Source: Paraburkholderia nodosa
GTDB lineage: Bacteria; Pseudomonadota; Gammaproteobacteria; Burkholderiales; Burkholderiaceae
DNA length: 64,000 bases
Assembly (NCBI RefSeq): GCF_001718195.1
Contig: NZ_MCNV01000023.1
Location: forward strand, 1 to 64,000
Direction: 5' to 3'
Shown piece after piece: positions 1 to 9,087 of the stretch; positions within the stretch are counted from its first letter, which is position 1; each line of letters begins with the position of its first letter. Below the pieces are notes generated by a model that worked only from the letters and a program-made list of their open reading frames with translations, was not told the DNA's origin and made no database searches. A program made the translations under genes and the position numbers.

Positions 1-346
1 TCCAGGTATTGCCGCCATCGGCCGTGTGGAGCACTTCCCCATCGTGTCCGACCGCCCAGCCCAGCGTCGAGGACTTGAAGGTCACCGCAACAAGATCGGC
101 GCTCACTGGCACGTTCACCTGGCGCCAGTGCGCCGCGTCGTCGTCCGAGACGAGAATGACGCCGCGTGGCCCCACCGCGACCAGTCGCTGGCCGGCCTGG
201 GCAACGGCCATCACGGGTTCGTGTGCAGCGCGTGGGTTGGTGATTGCCGGCGAGTGCATCGGGTCGGCAAACCCCGCATAAACCGCACTGCTCGCGAGAC
301 AGGCCGCCGCTAACAGCGTGAGCCAGTGAAACATGGTATTGCGCAT
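1..346 (-). CDS. YCF48-like (BNR/sialidase-fold) secreted protein, 3' end beyond window
   Basis: Reading the minus strand from the ATG at 346 gives 115 residues before the window ends. Residues 1-24 form a signal peptide ending in VYA. What follows has the beta-propeller pattern of YCF48/photosystem II stability-factor-like repeats (GPRGVILVSDDDAAHW, then GWAVGHDGEVLHTADGGNTW). An AGGAGA ribosome site sits 7 bases before this ATG; a second in-frame ATG lies at 334. YCF48-like proteins are commonly found next to DUF1302 and DUF1329 genes and an RND/MMPL exporter. The first two lie just upstream here, so an exporter gene is expected beyond the left edge. The function is inferred only from this neighbourhood. 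Confidence 0.8.
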   Translation of the reverse strand, partial: MRNTMFHWLTLLAAACLASSAVYAGFADPMHSPAITNPRAAHEPVMAVAQAGQRLVAVGPRGVILVSDDDAAHWRQVNVPVSADLVAVTFKSSTLGWAVGHDGEVLHTADGGNTW

Positions 347-631
347 TGCGTCTCCTTCACAATTCTTGAAGCTCGTCGAACTTCGACCAACCCCGATTTC
401 CGCCTAACGCCCGTTTATCCGCGGAACATCGCGCCGCTGCCCATCTCCGTCAAGGTAGTTACATGCAACTCAAAGCGTTCCTTGGCGAGCACCACGCTCA
501 CCGGGAAATGGTCGGAACGCTCGCGGGGCGTACATCGAATCCCGCGAGCGCTGCTACGGCGAGCCGAAAGCAGGTTGGTTGAAAAGCCTTCAGCCGCGTT
601 CACGGTATGTCCAACGGCGCCGAGCTGGTCA

Positions 632-2329
632 TCAAAACGTTGTCTGGTACGTGATGCCGAGCCACGACTTGTCGCTGTACGGTACACCGAGGGCCGTTGC
701 CGCGCCCGCCGTTGAATACCCCTTCTTGTTCATGTAGTAGGTGTAGGTGATGTCCACCTCGTGCTTGTTGTAGATCGTGAAGTCAAGTCCGACTACGAAG
801 GTGTTTTGGCCCTGCGCTTCTGCGGCTGGCCCAATCACGGACGAATAGCCCTTCAGATTGAGGTTGACGAACAGGGGCATCGTAAGATCAACTCCCGGGA
901 ACACTTGGTACCACTGCGGACTTGCGCCAATGCCGAGCCCTGCCCAGAACCGCGTAGCGCAATTGTTAAATGCAGAGTTGCCCGAAGACGAGCATTGACC
1001 GGTGGTGTCGTAGCTGGAGTTGGCGAAGTTGCCCGCATTCGACTGCACACTCAACAGTTGATTGAACGCGAATTCCGCTTGCAGGAACATGTTGTCCCAC
1101 AGCAGAGACTTGCCGAACGACTGCGTGACGTTCAGCAGTCCGTGAAGCGTGCGCCCCGTCGGCGCGTCGTTGACGGTGGTGGTGTTGACTGCGTTGAGCG
1201 GCATGTTCCAGCGATACGACAGCTCGCCAGCTACCGCTGCATTGCCGATCGCGCTGTTAAAGCCCAGGCCGACCAGGTTGACATCGTTGCCGTACTTTGC
1301 AGTGACAGCGGGGAGATTGGTACCAGGAAAGAGTTCTGGTCCGGCGCCAGGTACAAGCACAGCCGCCCATGGCATCTTCATTGCGAAATGACGGTACGTA
1401 AGTTCGTATGTCGTCGCAAGCGAATCGACGCGCCACTTTCCGTCCAGGCCAATGTCGCCGATCTGACCCTTGGTCGGTGCAACCCGCGGAATCGCAAAAG
1501 TGCCTAGCCCTGGGATTGTTTCCCAACTGGCGACAGGAGGCCCGTAGAGAATCGGATCCGCTCCGCCGAAATACGTGCCGCCTTCAGGCAGCCGGTCGTG
1601 ATTCCATTCGAAGGTGTACTGTGCCCCGAGGGTGATCGTATCGGTGATGTTCGCCGTTACGTCCGCTTGAGCCGTCGGCAATACAATTTCCTTCAGCGAG
1701 GCGCTCGGGCTCTGTGTCAGCTTCATCAGATCAAGTGGCTGCTGGCCGATCGCCACCGAATTCGCACCACCGAGCGTGGCAAAGGCCGACTGCCCCCAGG
1801 TCGCTGCGGTCCGGCCGAGCTTGACGTTTACTGGGTGCCCACCGAGGTCAAATGTGTTGAATACGAACGCATCGCGCAGTTCCGCACTTGGCCCCTGGTA
1901 ATACTTTTTGATGTAACTCGTATATTCGTTATTGGGATAGTTAGGAAGAAATGCAGGATTGCTCGTATTGTGGTTCTTGAATGTCGGGTCATACCACGCG
2001 TCCATACTAATGCGGAACCCGGATGTATCCTTGTACTTGAAATCGAACTCGCTGTAGAGGTTCAGCATTGACTGAATCGTGCTGAATTTCGGAGTCGACA
2101 GATCACCTTCGTCGTAAGTCGGGCTGTTCGTGTAGAAATGATCCGGATTCTGTAGCCGGATGTCGTAGTCGGCACGCACCGTGTTATCCCATTCCATGTC
2201 AATGTCTGGGTTCGGAACATCGAAATGGAAAGCATTGGCGTTCGCGCTCAACAAGCCGAAAACGGCTGCAACACAAGTTGCGTTCAGCCCAACTCTTGTC
2301 ACAGCTTGATAAGGAATACTACGTTTCAT
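632..2329 (-). CDS. DUF1302 family outer-membrane-type protein
   Basis: 565 residues, close to the usual family length. The ATG at 2329 was chosen over an in-frame ATG at 2362 because AGGAG lies 6 bases before it and the resulting N-terminus is a clean signal peptide ending ANANA before FHFDVPNP. The mature protein is rich in aromatic and Gly residues with alternating strands, and ends in Phe like an outer-membrane barrel (ITYQTTF). DUF1302 proteins nearly always travel with DUF1329, as here. They are generally thought to take part in handling hydrophobic compounds at the outer membrane, but no biochemical role is settled. It lies 301 bases downstream of the DUF1329 gene, probably in the same transcript. 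Confidence 0.88.
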   Translation of the reverse strand: MKRSIPYQAVTRVGLNATCVAAVFGLLSANANAFHFDVPNPDIDMEWDNTVRADYDIRLQNPDHFYTNSPTYDEGDLSTPKFSTIQSMLNLYSEFDFKYKDTSGFRISMDAWYDPTFKNHNTSNPAFLPNYPNNEYTSYIKKYYQGPSAELRDAFVFNTFDLGGHPVNVKLGRTAATWGQSAFATLGGANSVAIGQQPLDLMKLTQSPSASLKEIVLPTAQADVTANITDTITLGAQYTFEWNHDRLPEGGTYFGGADPILYGPPVASWETIPGLGTFAIPRVAPTKGQIGDIGLDGKWRVDSLATTYELTYRHFAMKMPWAAVLVPGAGPELFPGTNLPAVTAKYGNDVNLVGLGFNSAIGNAAVAGELSYRWNMPLNAVNTTTVNDAPTGRTLHGLLNVTQSFGKSLLWDNMFLQAEFAFNQLLSVQSNAGNFANSSYDTTGQCSSSGNSAFNNCATRFWAGLGIGASPQWYQVFPGVDLTMPLFVNLNLKGYSSVIGPAAEAQGQNTFVVGLDFTIYNKHEVDITYTYYMNKKGYSTAGAATALGVPYSDKSWLGITYQTTF

Positions 2330-2630
2330 TCGTCTCCTCTCACCTTTGTTTAACCAACTCATGCCAGTCTTCAGATGTATGCTTCGGGCTCTTTCGATGA
2401 TGAAAGCGCGTCTCTACTTGTTTTGCGGCGGAGCCAATTCTGGTGCGCCACAAGCCAATGCCAATCGTGGCCGATGGCCTGTCCTTCGTCCGCTGTAGCG
2501 TTGACGGTGTCGCGATACGCTCCGAGCTAACCGACGACTCCCCCGCCAATGGGAAAGTGAGGCTGAACACGGCACAACCTCAACCACTGGCTTGTAGCGG
2601 TTAAAGAGCTCATCTCTACGCTGAAGATGC
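2330..2630. other. DUF1329-DUF1302 spacer, nothing recognised
   Basis: 301 bases between two same-strand genes. Short open frames exist on the minus strand but none has a ribosome site, a recognisable domain or convincing composition. No terminator hairpin with a T run was seen, so readthrough from DUF1329 into DUF1302 is likely. Confidence 0.5.
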
Positions 2631-3980
2631 TTAACGGATGCCGCTCGTTTGCATGTGCTCCGGCGTAAAGTAGCTTTCGTTGAATTTGACGTTAAAGAAC
2701 ACCCCCGGCGATTCACTCGCATGGTTGCCAAAAATATAGACCCCACTCTGAAAATCGTAGAACCAGTTCGGCAATGAATAGGGGATCTTGTAGTCGTACG
2801 CAGGAACCGTGGTTTCAAAGCCTGTCCGATACAACTTCCCGGACTGATCGTAGGCGTCCATCATCCCACCGCCGCCATCCTCGTCCATATAGAGGACCTT
2901 CTTGCTGTAAACGTGACGTGCCCCAGGCTTTAGCGTCAGTTCAACGACCCAGACGCGATGAAGCTCCCAGCGTCCGTAGTCGGGATTTACGAAATGTGGC
3001 GTAAGAATCTTGCTTGATGGAATTTCATACGTTTGCTTATAGTCGTTGTAAGGGATATACATCTCCTTCTTGCCAACGAGTTTCGCATTCCATCGATCCA
3101 TCTTCCCAAAGAACAGAAAGATATCGTCCATCGTGATCGCGCCGGAATAGCTGGGCTCTGGCGTATCATAGGCAAGGTCTGGGGCTACCCGAACTCGACG
3201 CTGCCCCGGGTTATATTCCCACGTCTCTTCATCATGATCGGCCATGTCCATTGGCATCCAGAACAGCGAAGTGGCACCGATCATGCGAGCTGGCGCTGCA
3301 TAGTCGTTATAGATCTGATACCAAATCGCTGCCCCTCCTTTTTTCTTGAATTCATCTTCATGACTCGTGTCATAGTACGGGTAATATTGATCTGCCTTGA
3401 TTTGCGAAACGAGGATCGGCGTTCCGCTCGAATCAACAAGCCAGATTTTTGTTCGATTAGACTGAGCGGTACCGCCATATCGCATTTCCCAATCCCAAAG
3501 GGCCTCTAGCCCCGATTTGGGAACAGGGAAAGGTTTCCCTCCGAATGCCCCAACTACTGACAAGCCATTTTTCTCCAGCTTCGCTGTCTCGGAGTTTTGC
3601 TCGGAATTCTTAAGATACCAGTCGGGAAATGAAGCACTGCGGTGCGTGGGGTAAACATTCATTCGGTAGTTCGGGTAACGCTTGAACAATTCAATTGCCC
3701 CGGCGTTCATCTTGTCAGAGTACTGCTGGTAGTTTTGCGCCGTAATCTCTAGAATTGGCTGTTCGCTCGCGAAGGGATTCACCCACTTGCCTGAATCCGC
3801 TTTGAAACCCGACGGGATGTCCTTAATTCCACCAGTGTATGCGGGAATCAGACCATCCTTGCTCGCCGCAATCTCGGCACCGAATTGGGTGAGCTCGGTC
3901 GGCGCGGCATGTGCATAAGATATCGCTACCGTCAGAGTCGCGATCGACAGTCCACGAGTCAACCTGGAAAATGTTTGCAC
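2631..3980 (-). CDS. DUF1329 family periplasmic protein
   Basis: 449 residues with the family signature start (QFGAEIAASKDGLIPAYTGG) after a signal peptide ending SYAHA. The start is a GTG at 3980 with GGAG 7 bases upstream; a TTG at 3995 is an alternative without a ribosome site. The fold of this family resembles lipoprotein carriers of the LolA/LolB type, so a role in moving hydrophobic molecules across the periplasm is a reasonable inference, not a demonstrated fact. It is the first of the DUF1329-DUF1302-YCF48 set and lies downstream of the broken flavoprotein gene. The 194 bases before it are very AT-rich and could hold a promoter of its own. Confidence 0.88.
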   Translation of the reverse strand: MQTFSRLTRGLSIATLTVAISYAHAAPTELTQFGAEIAASKDGLIPAYTGGIKDIPSGFKADSGKWVNPFASEQPILEITAQNYQQYSDKMNAGAIELFKRYPNYRMNVYPTHRSASFPDWYLKNSEQNSETAKLEKNGLSVVGAFGGKPFPVPKSGLEALWDWEMRYGGTAQSNRTKIWLVDSSGTPILVSQIKADQYYPYYDTSHEDEFKKKGGAAIWYQIYNDYAAPARMIGATSLFWMPMDMADHDEETWEYNPGQRRVRVAPDLAYDTPEPSYSGAITMDDIFLFFGKMDRWNAKLVGKKEMYIPYNDYKQTYEIPSSKILTPHFVNPDYGRWELHRVWVVELTLKPGARHVYSKKVLYMDEDGGGGMMDAYDQSGKLYRTGFETTVPAYDYKIPYSLPNWFYDFQSGVYIFGNHASESPGVFFNVKFNESYFTPEHMQTSGIR

Positions 3981-4174
3981 TTCTGTCTCCGTCAATTAAA
4001 GTTATTACGACGCTTGCCACGTCGACATTCCACATATAAATATGATTAGTTATACATATAGATTGATGCTGACGAACACTACCAAGTCGCCTGCTAATGG
4101 AGAAAACGCCAGCTTGAGCGGAACGTGAAGTTTTATTTATTTAATTCAAATGTCAATCTTGTTGCGACGACAGA

Positions 4175-5323
4175 TCAAAGAATCCGAAAAACCATTGTCT
4201 TTATTGAGTCCAGGTTGATCGCTTCCGACATCACCATATCTGCCGTGTCAACTCGAGCCTTCATTTCAGAAAAAACCGATTCTATGGAGTCAGACTGCAT
4301 GGAGAACAAAGTCAGGGGACCAGCCCTGGGCGTAACCGCCTCGGGAGGGGTCTGAGCGCAGACGCGCTGCCTCGTCAAACACACCCCACACCACATTTCC
4401 CTGCTTTTTGATTAGACCGGGCATGACAGCATACGGAGCGGTTTCATCGGCAAAACGCCGTCCCTCTCGATTCACGTAGATCAAGGAAGTAGGTTGAAAT
4501 CCGGGAAAACCTTTTTGTGGCGTACGACGGAAATAAGCCATCGTTCCCAGCAAACCACAATTCACGCCGTCGATCAGTGCCCCCACCTGTTCGCCAAGCC
4601 TGATACCATCGCCACGGCTGCCCGCCGCAGAGATCGTATCGGGGCGGAATCTGCATCAAACCCGCTATATGCGTCGGGAAAGTAGCGTCGCAGGAGTTCG
4701 GGGTCGTGCGCTATCCCTCCGCAGGTCAGCGCGACAGCGTGGGAGCGCACAGATTCTCCACCGACATCGACACCGACAACTGCACCGTCCTCAGTCAGGA
4801 GTCGCTGAACTCTCGTACGCAATACAATCTGAACGCCGAGTGCGCCGCATCGTTGCGACAAAGCATCAATATATGCTTGCCCACCGCCCACCGGAACATG
4901 CCCGCGCGGCGGCCATTCCACGCCTGAGGCATAGAGCCCAGGCCGACCCGCAGCACATGGATAGACGGCGCCTGGAACCTTATGAACATGCTCGGCCGGG
5001 CACTCAACGCCGAGGGAGTATAGCCACTCGAGTGTCGGCGTTGCGTTCTTGCAGAACGAACGAATAAGCGCGGCTGGCTGTCGCCACGCATTCAGCGTCA
5101 TGTAGTAGTCGAAGTAAGCCTCGACAGAATCCTCTAAACCCAAAGCGCGTTGGACGCTGGTGGCAGCAGCGTTAAATACGCCGTCAGACAATGCAGTGGA
5201 GCCACCAATTCGGTCCTCCGCCTCAAGAACGAGAACCGAGCAGCCTGCCTCCGCTGCCGTCGCGGCAGCAGCAAGTCCGGCTCCCCCTGCCCCGATCACG
5301 ATCAGATCGTAGTCAGTCGTCAC
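4175..5323 (-). pseudogene. FAD-dependent oxidoreductase (fumarate-reductase / ketosteroid-dehydrogenase-like), frameshifted and truncated
   Basis: Starts with GTG at 5323 after AAAGGAGATAGAG. The N-terminus is a classic FAD dinucleotide-binding site (DLIVIGAGGAGLAAA at about residues 5-19, then a GGST motif). At about 4640 the frame breaks: the expected continuation (TISAAGSRGDGIRLGEQVGA) is in another frame and runs to a stop at 4290. A second shift near 4300 would place the family-like stretch ARVDTADMVMSEAINLD back in frame, ending at 4175. The C-terminal third, which normally holds the second half of the FAD site, is missing. Related proteins are usually 470-570 residues; only about 380 codons remain. 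It sits between a Rieske oxygenase and DUF1329 genes, so it was probably part of the same pathway. The identity as a class is sure; the substrate is unknown. Confidence 0.82.
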
Positions 5324-5400
5324 CTCTATCTCCTTTAAGTATTTTTTGTGTTTCGCGCAGCGATTGACTGGCGCTGCCGCGGACAAGATCCAAGCCAGAG

Positions 5401-6741
5401 CTAACTGGGGTGGCCGAGATACGCGGCGAGGTGCCTGTGGCTGTTCGAGATCTGACGTTCCTGCACTGGGTTCATGCGGGCGCCCGCAAAGGCAGATGAA
5501 TGCATACCCCGCTGTACTGTCTCCATATTGTTTAGGTCTTGTACAAGCAGATAGGGGATGTCTTCGCGATGCTCCGACCACTTTTCGTAGAATTCCCGCT
5601 TCCACGGGAGTTCCATGCCAGGACCTTGCCGGAGCAGTCCCCACATATCCAATAGGCAGCTATTCGGATCAGTCCCATTTGGGCGACTGCGAAACACTAA
5701 TGTGCAGTCGAGCCCAAATACGAGAACCATGTTAGGAAAAACGCTCCAGTCGACGCCGAGATGCTCAGCCTCCTCGGGCGAAGGACACGCGATGTCCGTG
5801 CCTTCGGCGACTGCGGCGTCCCGAAACAAACCAAACGCTGCCGCCTGTATTTCGCCTATTGAGGCGTTGGTTGGAACGAGTTCAAGAAGTCGTCGCAATG
5901 TGGACCTCGAACGCTCACTCACAACTGCGCCACCAATTTGATCTGCAAAAGCTTCAAGGATTCGCACATAGCCTTCGCGGAGATCGTCCGGGACTGGCTT
6001 GCCGGTAAGAGGAGACGGAGCGCCCAAGGGCCTCGCATCAGGGTATCCGTGGCGGCCATGCTTGCCGTAGGCATAGCTCACTGAAACCGAGTCCATGAAA
6101 GGAACCGTTTGTGCGTGTGTGATTGCGACGTGGTAGCTCTCCATGAAAGCCTCGATCGCCGTCTTCCAATTCGCAGAGACGTTCATGGTCTTGTACCAAA
6201 TGAACGACATCTTTTCGAACTCGAGGCAATCTAGATGCTCAGGTACAGGTGTGATAAATTCCTGGAACGGCTCACATTCAGGGTCCAGATTGACAAAGAC
6301 GAAGCCCCCCCAAAGACCTACGCGCACCGGCTTGAGACCGAGGTCCGCGTCGGTCATCCCCGGGCAACCGGCCCAATCCTCGCGCTCCTTTACGCGTTGG
6401 ATGTCGCCATCCAGTCCCCATTGCCAACCGTGAAAGCGGCAGGTTAGGCGGGAGACCTGGCCGTACCCGTTGGCAATGCGGTTTCCTCGATGGGGACAGA
6501 CGTTGTGAAACGCGTTCACGCGCTCTTCACCGGCTCGGACAATGACAATTGATTCATTGAGGATATCGTATGTGGAAAACGATCCGACGGCCGGTATTTC
6601 CTCAAGTCGGCACGCCATCTGCCATACGCGCGGCCATAGCTTCTCATTTTCCTGTTCGGCGCATTCTGGCGAAATGTAGTACGCAGCGGGAATGAGCTCG
6701 TCGCGTTCCAAATATTCAACCGCCTTCGGAACATGGTTCAT
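5401..6741 (-). CDS. Rieske non-haem iron oxygenase, large (alpha) subunit
   Basis: 446 residues. The Rieske [2Fe-2S] site is C82-P-H84 and C101-R-F-H104, with the usual 16-residue spacing between halves. The mononuclear iron region follows at NWKTAIEAFMESYHVAITH (residues 191-209), giving H204 and H209 as iron ligands. Near the C-terminus QDLNNMETVQRGM matches the conserved helix of ring-hydroxylating oxygenases. GAGGAAT precedes the ATG. No small (beta) subunit, ferredoxin or reductase gene is in the window, so it either works as an alpha-only oxygenase or uses partners elsewhere. The reaction class is oxygen insertion or demethylation on an aromatic or alicyclic substrate; the substrate cannot be read from the sequence. 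It is 69 bases downstream of the E1 beta gene. Confidence 0.9.
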   Translation of the reverse strand: MNHVPKAVEYLERDELIPAAYYISPECAEQENEKLWPRVWQMACRLEEIPAVGSFSTYDILNESIVIVRAGEERVNAFHNVCPHRGNRIANGYGQVSRLTCRFHGWQWGLDGDIQRVKEREDWAGCPGMTDADLGLKPVRVGLWGGFVFVNLDPECEPFQEFITPVPEHLDCLEFEKMSFIWYKTMNVSANWKTAIEAFMESYHVAITHAQTVPFMDSVSVSYAYGKHGRHGYPDARPLGAPSPLTGKPVPDDLREGYVRILEAFADQIGGAVVSERSRSTLRRLLELVPTNASIGEIQAAAFGLFRDAAVAEGTDIACPSPEEAEHLGVDWSVFPNMVLVFGLDCTLVFRSRPNGTDPNSCLLDMWGLLRQGPGMELPWKREFYEKWSEHREDIPYLLVQDLNNMETVQRGMHSSAFAGARMNPVQERQISNSHRHLAAYLGHPS

Positions 6742-6810
6742 AACGTATTCCTCATTACGATGATCAATGGTTTAAATTGTCGGTGCCCGTGACAGGGTTT
6801 GTGGAACGTG

Positions 6811-7848
6811 TCAGGCCGACCTACAGGTAGTATTGGTAACAGACCTTGCAGCCAACGTTCTTCGCACCGCGGCCTCGATCTCTTCGACGCTCCACATATA
6901 CAGTTTTTCAAGCGGCCGGGAGAACGGGACCGGCGTGGTTCTTCCACCAATCCGCTCCACAGGAGCCTTCAGACAACCCATTAGCTGTTCATTGATCCGC
7001 GCGGACACCTCCGCACCGACACCGAAGTTCCTTACAGCCTCGTGGATAATTACAGCCCGACCAGTTTTCGCCACGGATGTCAACACGGTATCCATGTCAA
7101 GCGGAACAACCGTCCGAAGGTCCACGATCTCGACGGTGATGCCTTCGGTCTCCAGCTTCTCTGCTACTTTACGAACGTCAACAAGCGGATGTCCGTAGCC
7201 GATAACGCTTACATCCTTCCCTTCCCGCTCCACGTTGGCTTTACCAAGTGGTATGCGAATTCCTGGCTCTGGCGTAGGGCTGGTGTGCGCAAACATCGAG
7301 ACGAAGTTCTCCACGAAAATGCACGGGTCGTTGTCGAAGATGCATGACATCAACAGTCCATAGGCCTCGGCCGGCGTCGAAGGTATCGCGATCTTGATTC
7401 CCGGTACGTGCGCGAACATGGCTTCGTACATATCCGCGTGCTGCCCACCTGTGCCGCCGCCGACGCCCGCGGTCATGCGCAGCGTAATCGGAACATAAGT
7501 CTGTCCACCCGACATGTAGCGCAACTTAGCCGCATGATTGACGATTTGGTCCATCGCTACAAGGGCGAAGTCCATCATCATTATTTCGGCAACGGGCCGC
7601 ATGCCGACCAAGCTTGCGCCGATAGCCGCTCCAACAATTGCCTGCTCGGAAATTGGGGTGGAGCGAACGCGCTCAGTCCCATATCGGCTCGACAGTCCCC
7701 GCGTGACTGTCATTACCCCACCGCCTTCCTCGTCAGCGATGTCCTCTCCCAGCAGGAAAACGGAGGGGTCATTTGCAAGGGCCCAGTCCAGTGCAAGGTT
7801 AGACGCTTGGCAGAAGTTAATCTTTGTCGGTATCCTTTTCTGCGTCAT
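6811..7848 (-). CDS. 2-oxoacid (or acetoin) dehydrogenase E1 component, beta subunit
   Basis: 345 residues with the transketolase pyrimidine-binding domain followed by the transketolase C-terminal domain. Visible signatures are VFLLGEDIADEEGGG, STPISEQAIVGAAIG, GVGGGTGGQHAD and, in the C-terminal half, VEIVDLRTVVPLD. It starts one base after the stop of the alpha gene (TAA-G-ATG), with GAGGAATTC inside the end of the alpha gene as its ribosome site, so the two are translated together. With the alpha subunit it forms a ThDP-dependent E1 that decarboxylates a 2-oxoacid or cleaves an acetoin-like diketone. No E2 or E3 gene accompanies it here. Confidence 0.92.
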   Translation of the reverse strand: MTQKRIPTKINFCQASNLALDWALANDPSVFLLGEDIADEEGGGVMTVTRGLSSRYGTERVRSTPISEQAIVGAAIGASLVGMRPVAEIMMMDFALVAMDQIVNHAAKLRYMSGGQTYVPITLRMTAGVGGGTGGQHADMYEAMFAHVPGIKIAIPSTPAEAYGLLMSCIFDNDPCIFVENFVSMFAHTSPTPEPGIRIPLGKANVEREGKDVSVIGYGHPLVDVRKVAEKLETEGITVEIVDLRTVVPLDMDTVLTSVAKTGRAVIIHEAVRNFGVGAEVSARINEQLMGCLKAPVERIGGRTTPVPFSRPLEKLYMWSVEEIEAAVRRTLAARSVTNTTCRSA

Positions 7849-7849
7849 C

Positions 7850-8824
7850 TTAGAATTCCTCGGAGAATACGTCGCGATTCAATTCATCCTCAGTCGGATA
7901 CGGGCTCGTTCGCATGAAAGTGACAGCCTCGTCAATGTCGTGGCGAATGGTCTCGTCAATTTCGTTAAGTGAGGTATCGCCCGAGAGGTGTTCAACCAGC
8001 CACTGGCGATATCGTGTTACAGGATCCGATTCAATAGCCGCAGCGTACTGTTCTGCGGGGATATACTCTCCTCGGTCACCATAGTTGTGTCCGCGAAACC
8101 TGAACGTCATCGCTTCAATAAGCGTAGGGCCGCCCCCATTGCGGGCGCGATCTATGGCGATTCGCGATGTCTCGTACATCTCCAGCGCGTCATTACCGTT
8201 TACACGAACACCGGGCATATCGTATGAAGCCGCACGCTTCGCGATGCTGTCGACTGCCGTTCCCTTTTGGAACGGGGTATGTTCGGCGTAGAGATTGTTA
8301 TGACAAAGGAAGATAACGGGGAGCTTCCATACCGAGGCTAAGTTCAATGCTTCGTGAAAAGCTCCGATGTTCGAGGCTCCGTCACCGAAGTTGCATACTG
8401 TTACGCGCTTTTCGCCTCGGAGTTTCGATGCAAGTGCTAGCCCGTTCGCAATAGGCAACCCTGCTCCAACGATACCGGTCGTCACAAGGACGCCGGACTC
8501 CGGGTGCGTTATATGCATCGGCCCGCCTTTCCCTTTGCAAGTTCCCGTAGCCTTGCCGGCAAACTCGGCCCAGAGTTGCTTGAGGGGAACCCCTTTGGCG
8601 AGATGGTCGTGAAGTCCGCGGTAGATTGTTACAACGTAGTCCTCAGTATTCAGATTGGCGGACGTCGCGGCTGACACGATTTCCTGTCCACGAGGGGAAT
8701 AGTAAGCAATCTGAAGTTCACCGCCGCTCAATTGTGAAATGAATCGATCGTCAGCGAGCTTGATCAACATTGCTCGGCGATAAATGTCAAGAAGGACCCC
8801 CTCTCGGGGAATACCCGTAGGCAT
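7850..8824 (-). CDS. 2-oxoacid (or acetoin) dehydrogenase E1 component, alpha subunit
   Basis: 324 residues, the usual length for AcoA/PdhA-type alpha subunits. The ThDP-Mg motif is GDG at 147-149 ending in NN at 176-177, and the conserved GKGGPMH lies at 98-104. It is the first gene of the minus-strand block and is divergent from the TetR gene. A promoter-like TTGACG (8887-8882) with a 17-base spacer and a weak -10 at 8864-8859 lies 40-60 bases upstream. The substrate could be a branched-chain, aromatic-derived or acetoin-type compound; the sequence alone does not decide. Confidence 0.92.
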   Translation of the reverse strand: MPTGIPREGVLLDIYRRAMLIKLADDRFISQLSGGELQIAYYSPRGQEIVSAATSANLNTEDYVVTIYRGLHDHLAKGVPLKQLWAEFAGKATGTCKGKGGPMHITHPESGVLVTTGIVGAGLPIANGLALASKLRGEKRVTVCNFGDGASNIGAFHEALNLASVWKLPVIFLCHNNLYAEHTPFQKGTAVDSIAKRAASYDMPGVRVNGNDALEMYETSRIAIDRARNGGGPTLIEAMTFRFRGHNYGDRGEYIPAEQYAAAIESDPVTRYRQWLVEHLSGDTSLNEIDETIRHDIDEAVTFMRTSPYPTEDELNRDVFSEEF

Positions 8825-8856
8825 GAAATGTCTCCGACTCTTAACTCGTTTATTGA

Positions 8857-8873
8857 ACTAACATTGCGTTAGT
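8857..8873. promoter_or_regulatory. Palindrome over the catabolic-block promoter, likely TetR operator
   Basis: ACTAAC-N5-GTTAGT is a perfect inverted repeat with 6-base arms. It covers the putative -10 region (8864-8859) of the minus-strand operon and lies in the 263-base space between that operon and the divergent TetR gene. TetR-family repressors usually bind such 15-20 base palindromes next to their own gene. That this one is bound is inference. Confidence 0.5.
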
Positions 8874-9087
8874 GCCATTAACGTCAATATAGGCGCGTCT
8901 ATACGAGGAGTCAAGTGAGATTGCTTACGGTCGGAAGCGCGGCTGGGGGCTATGCGGCGCCAGATAGTAGTGGGCGCCGGTTTCATGCTGTCGTCGGGCG
9001 AACCGTCGATATGTTCTGACGCGCGGACGCGTGGAGCCGGTCAGTCCAGGCTGGGCGACTCCACGCTGCTCAACGAGAGGGATTCAA

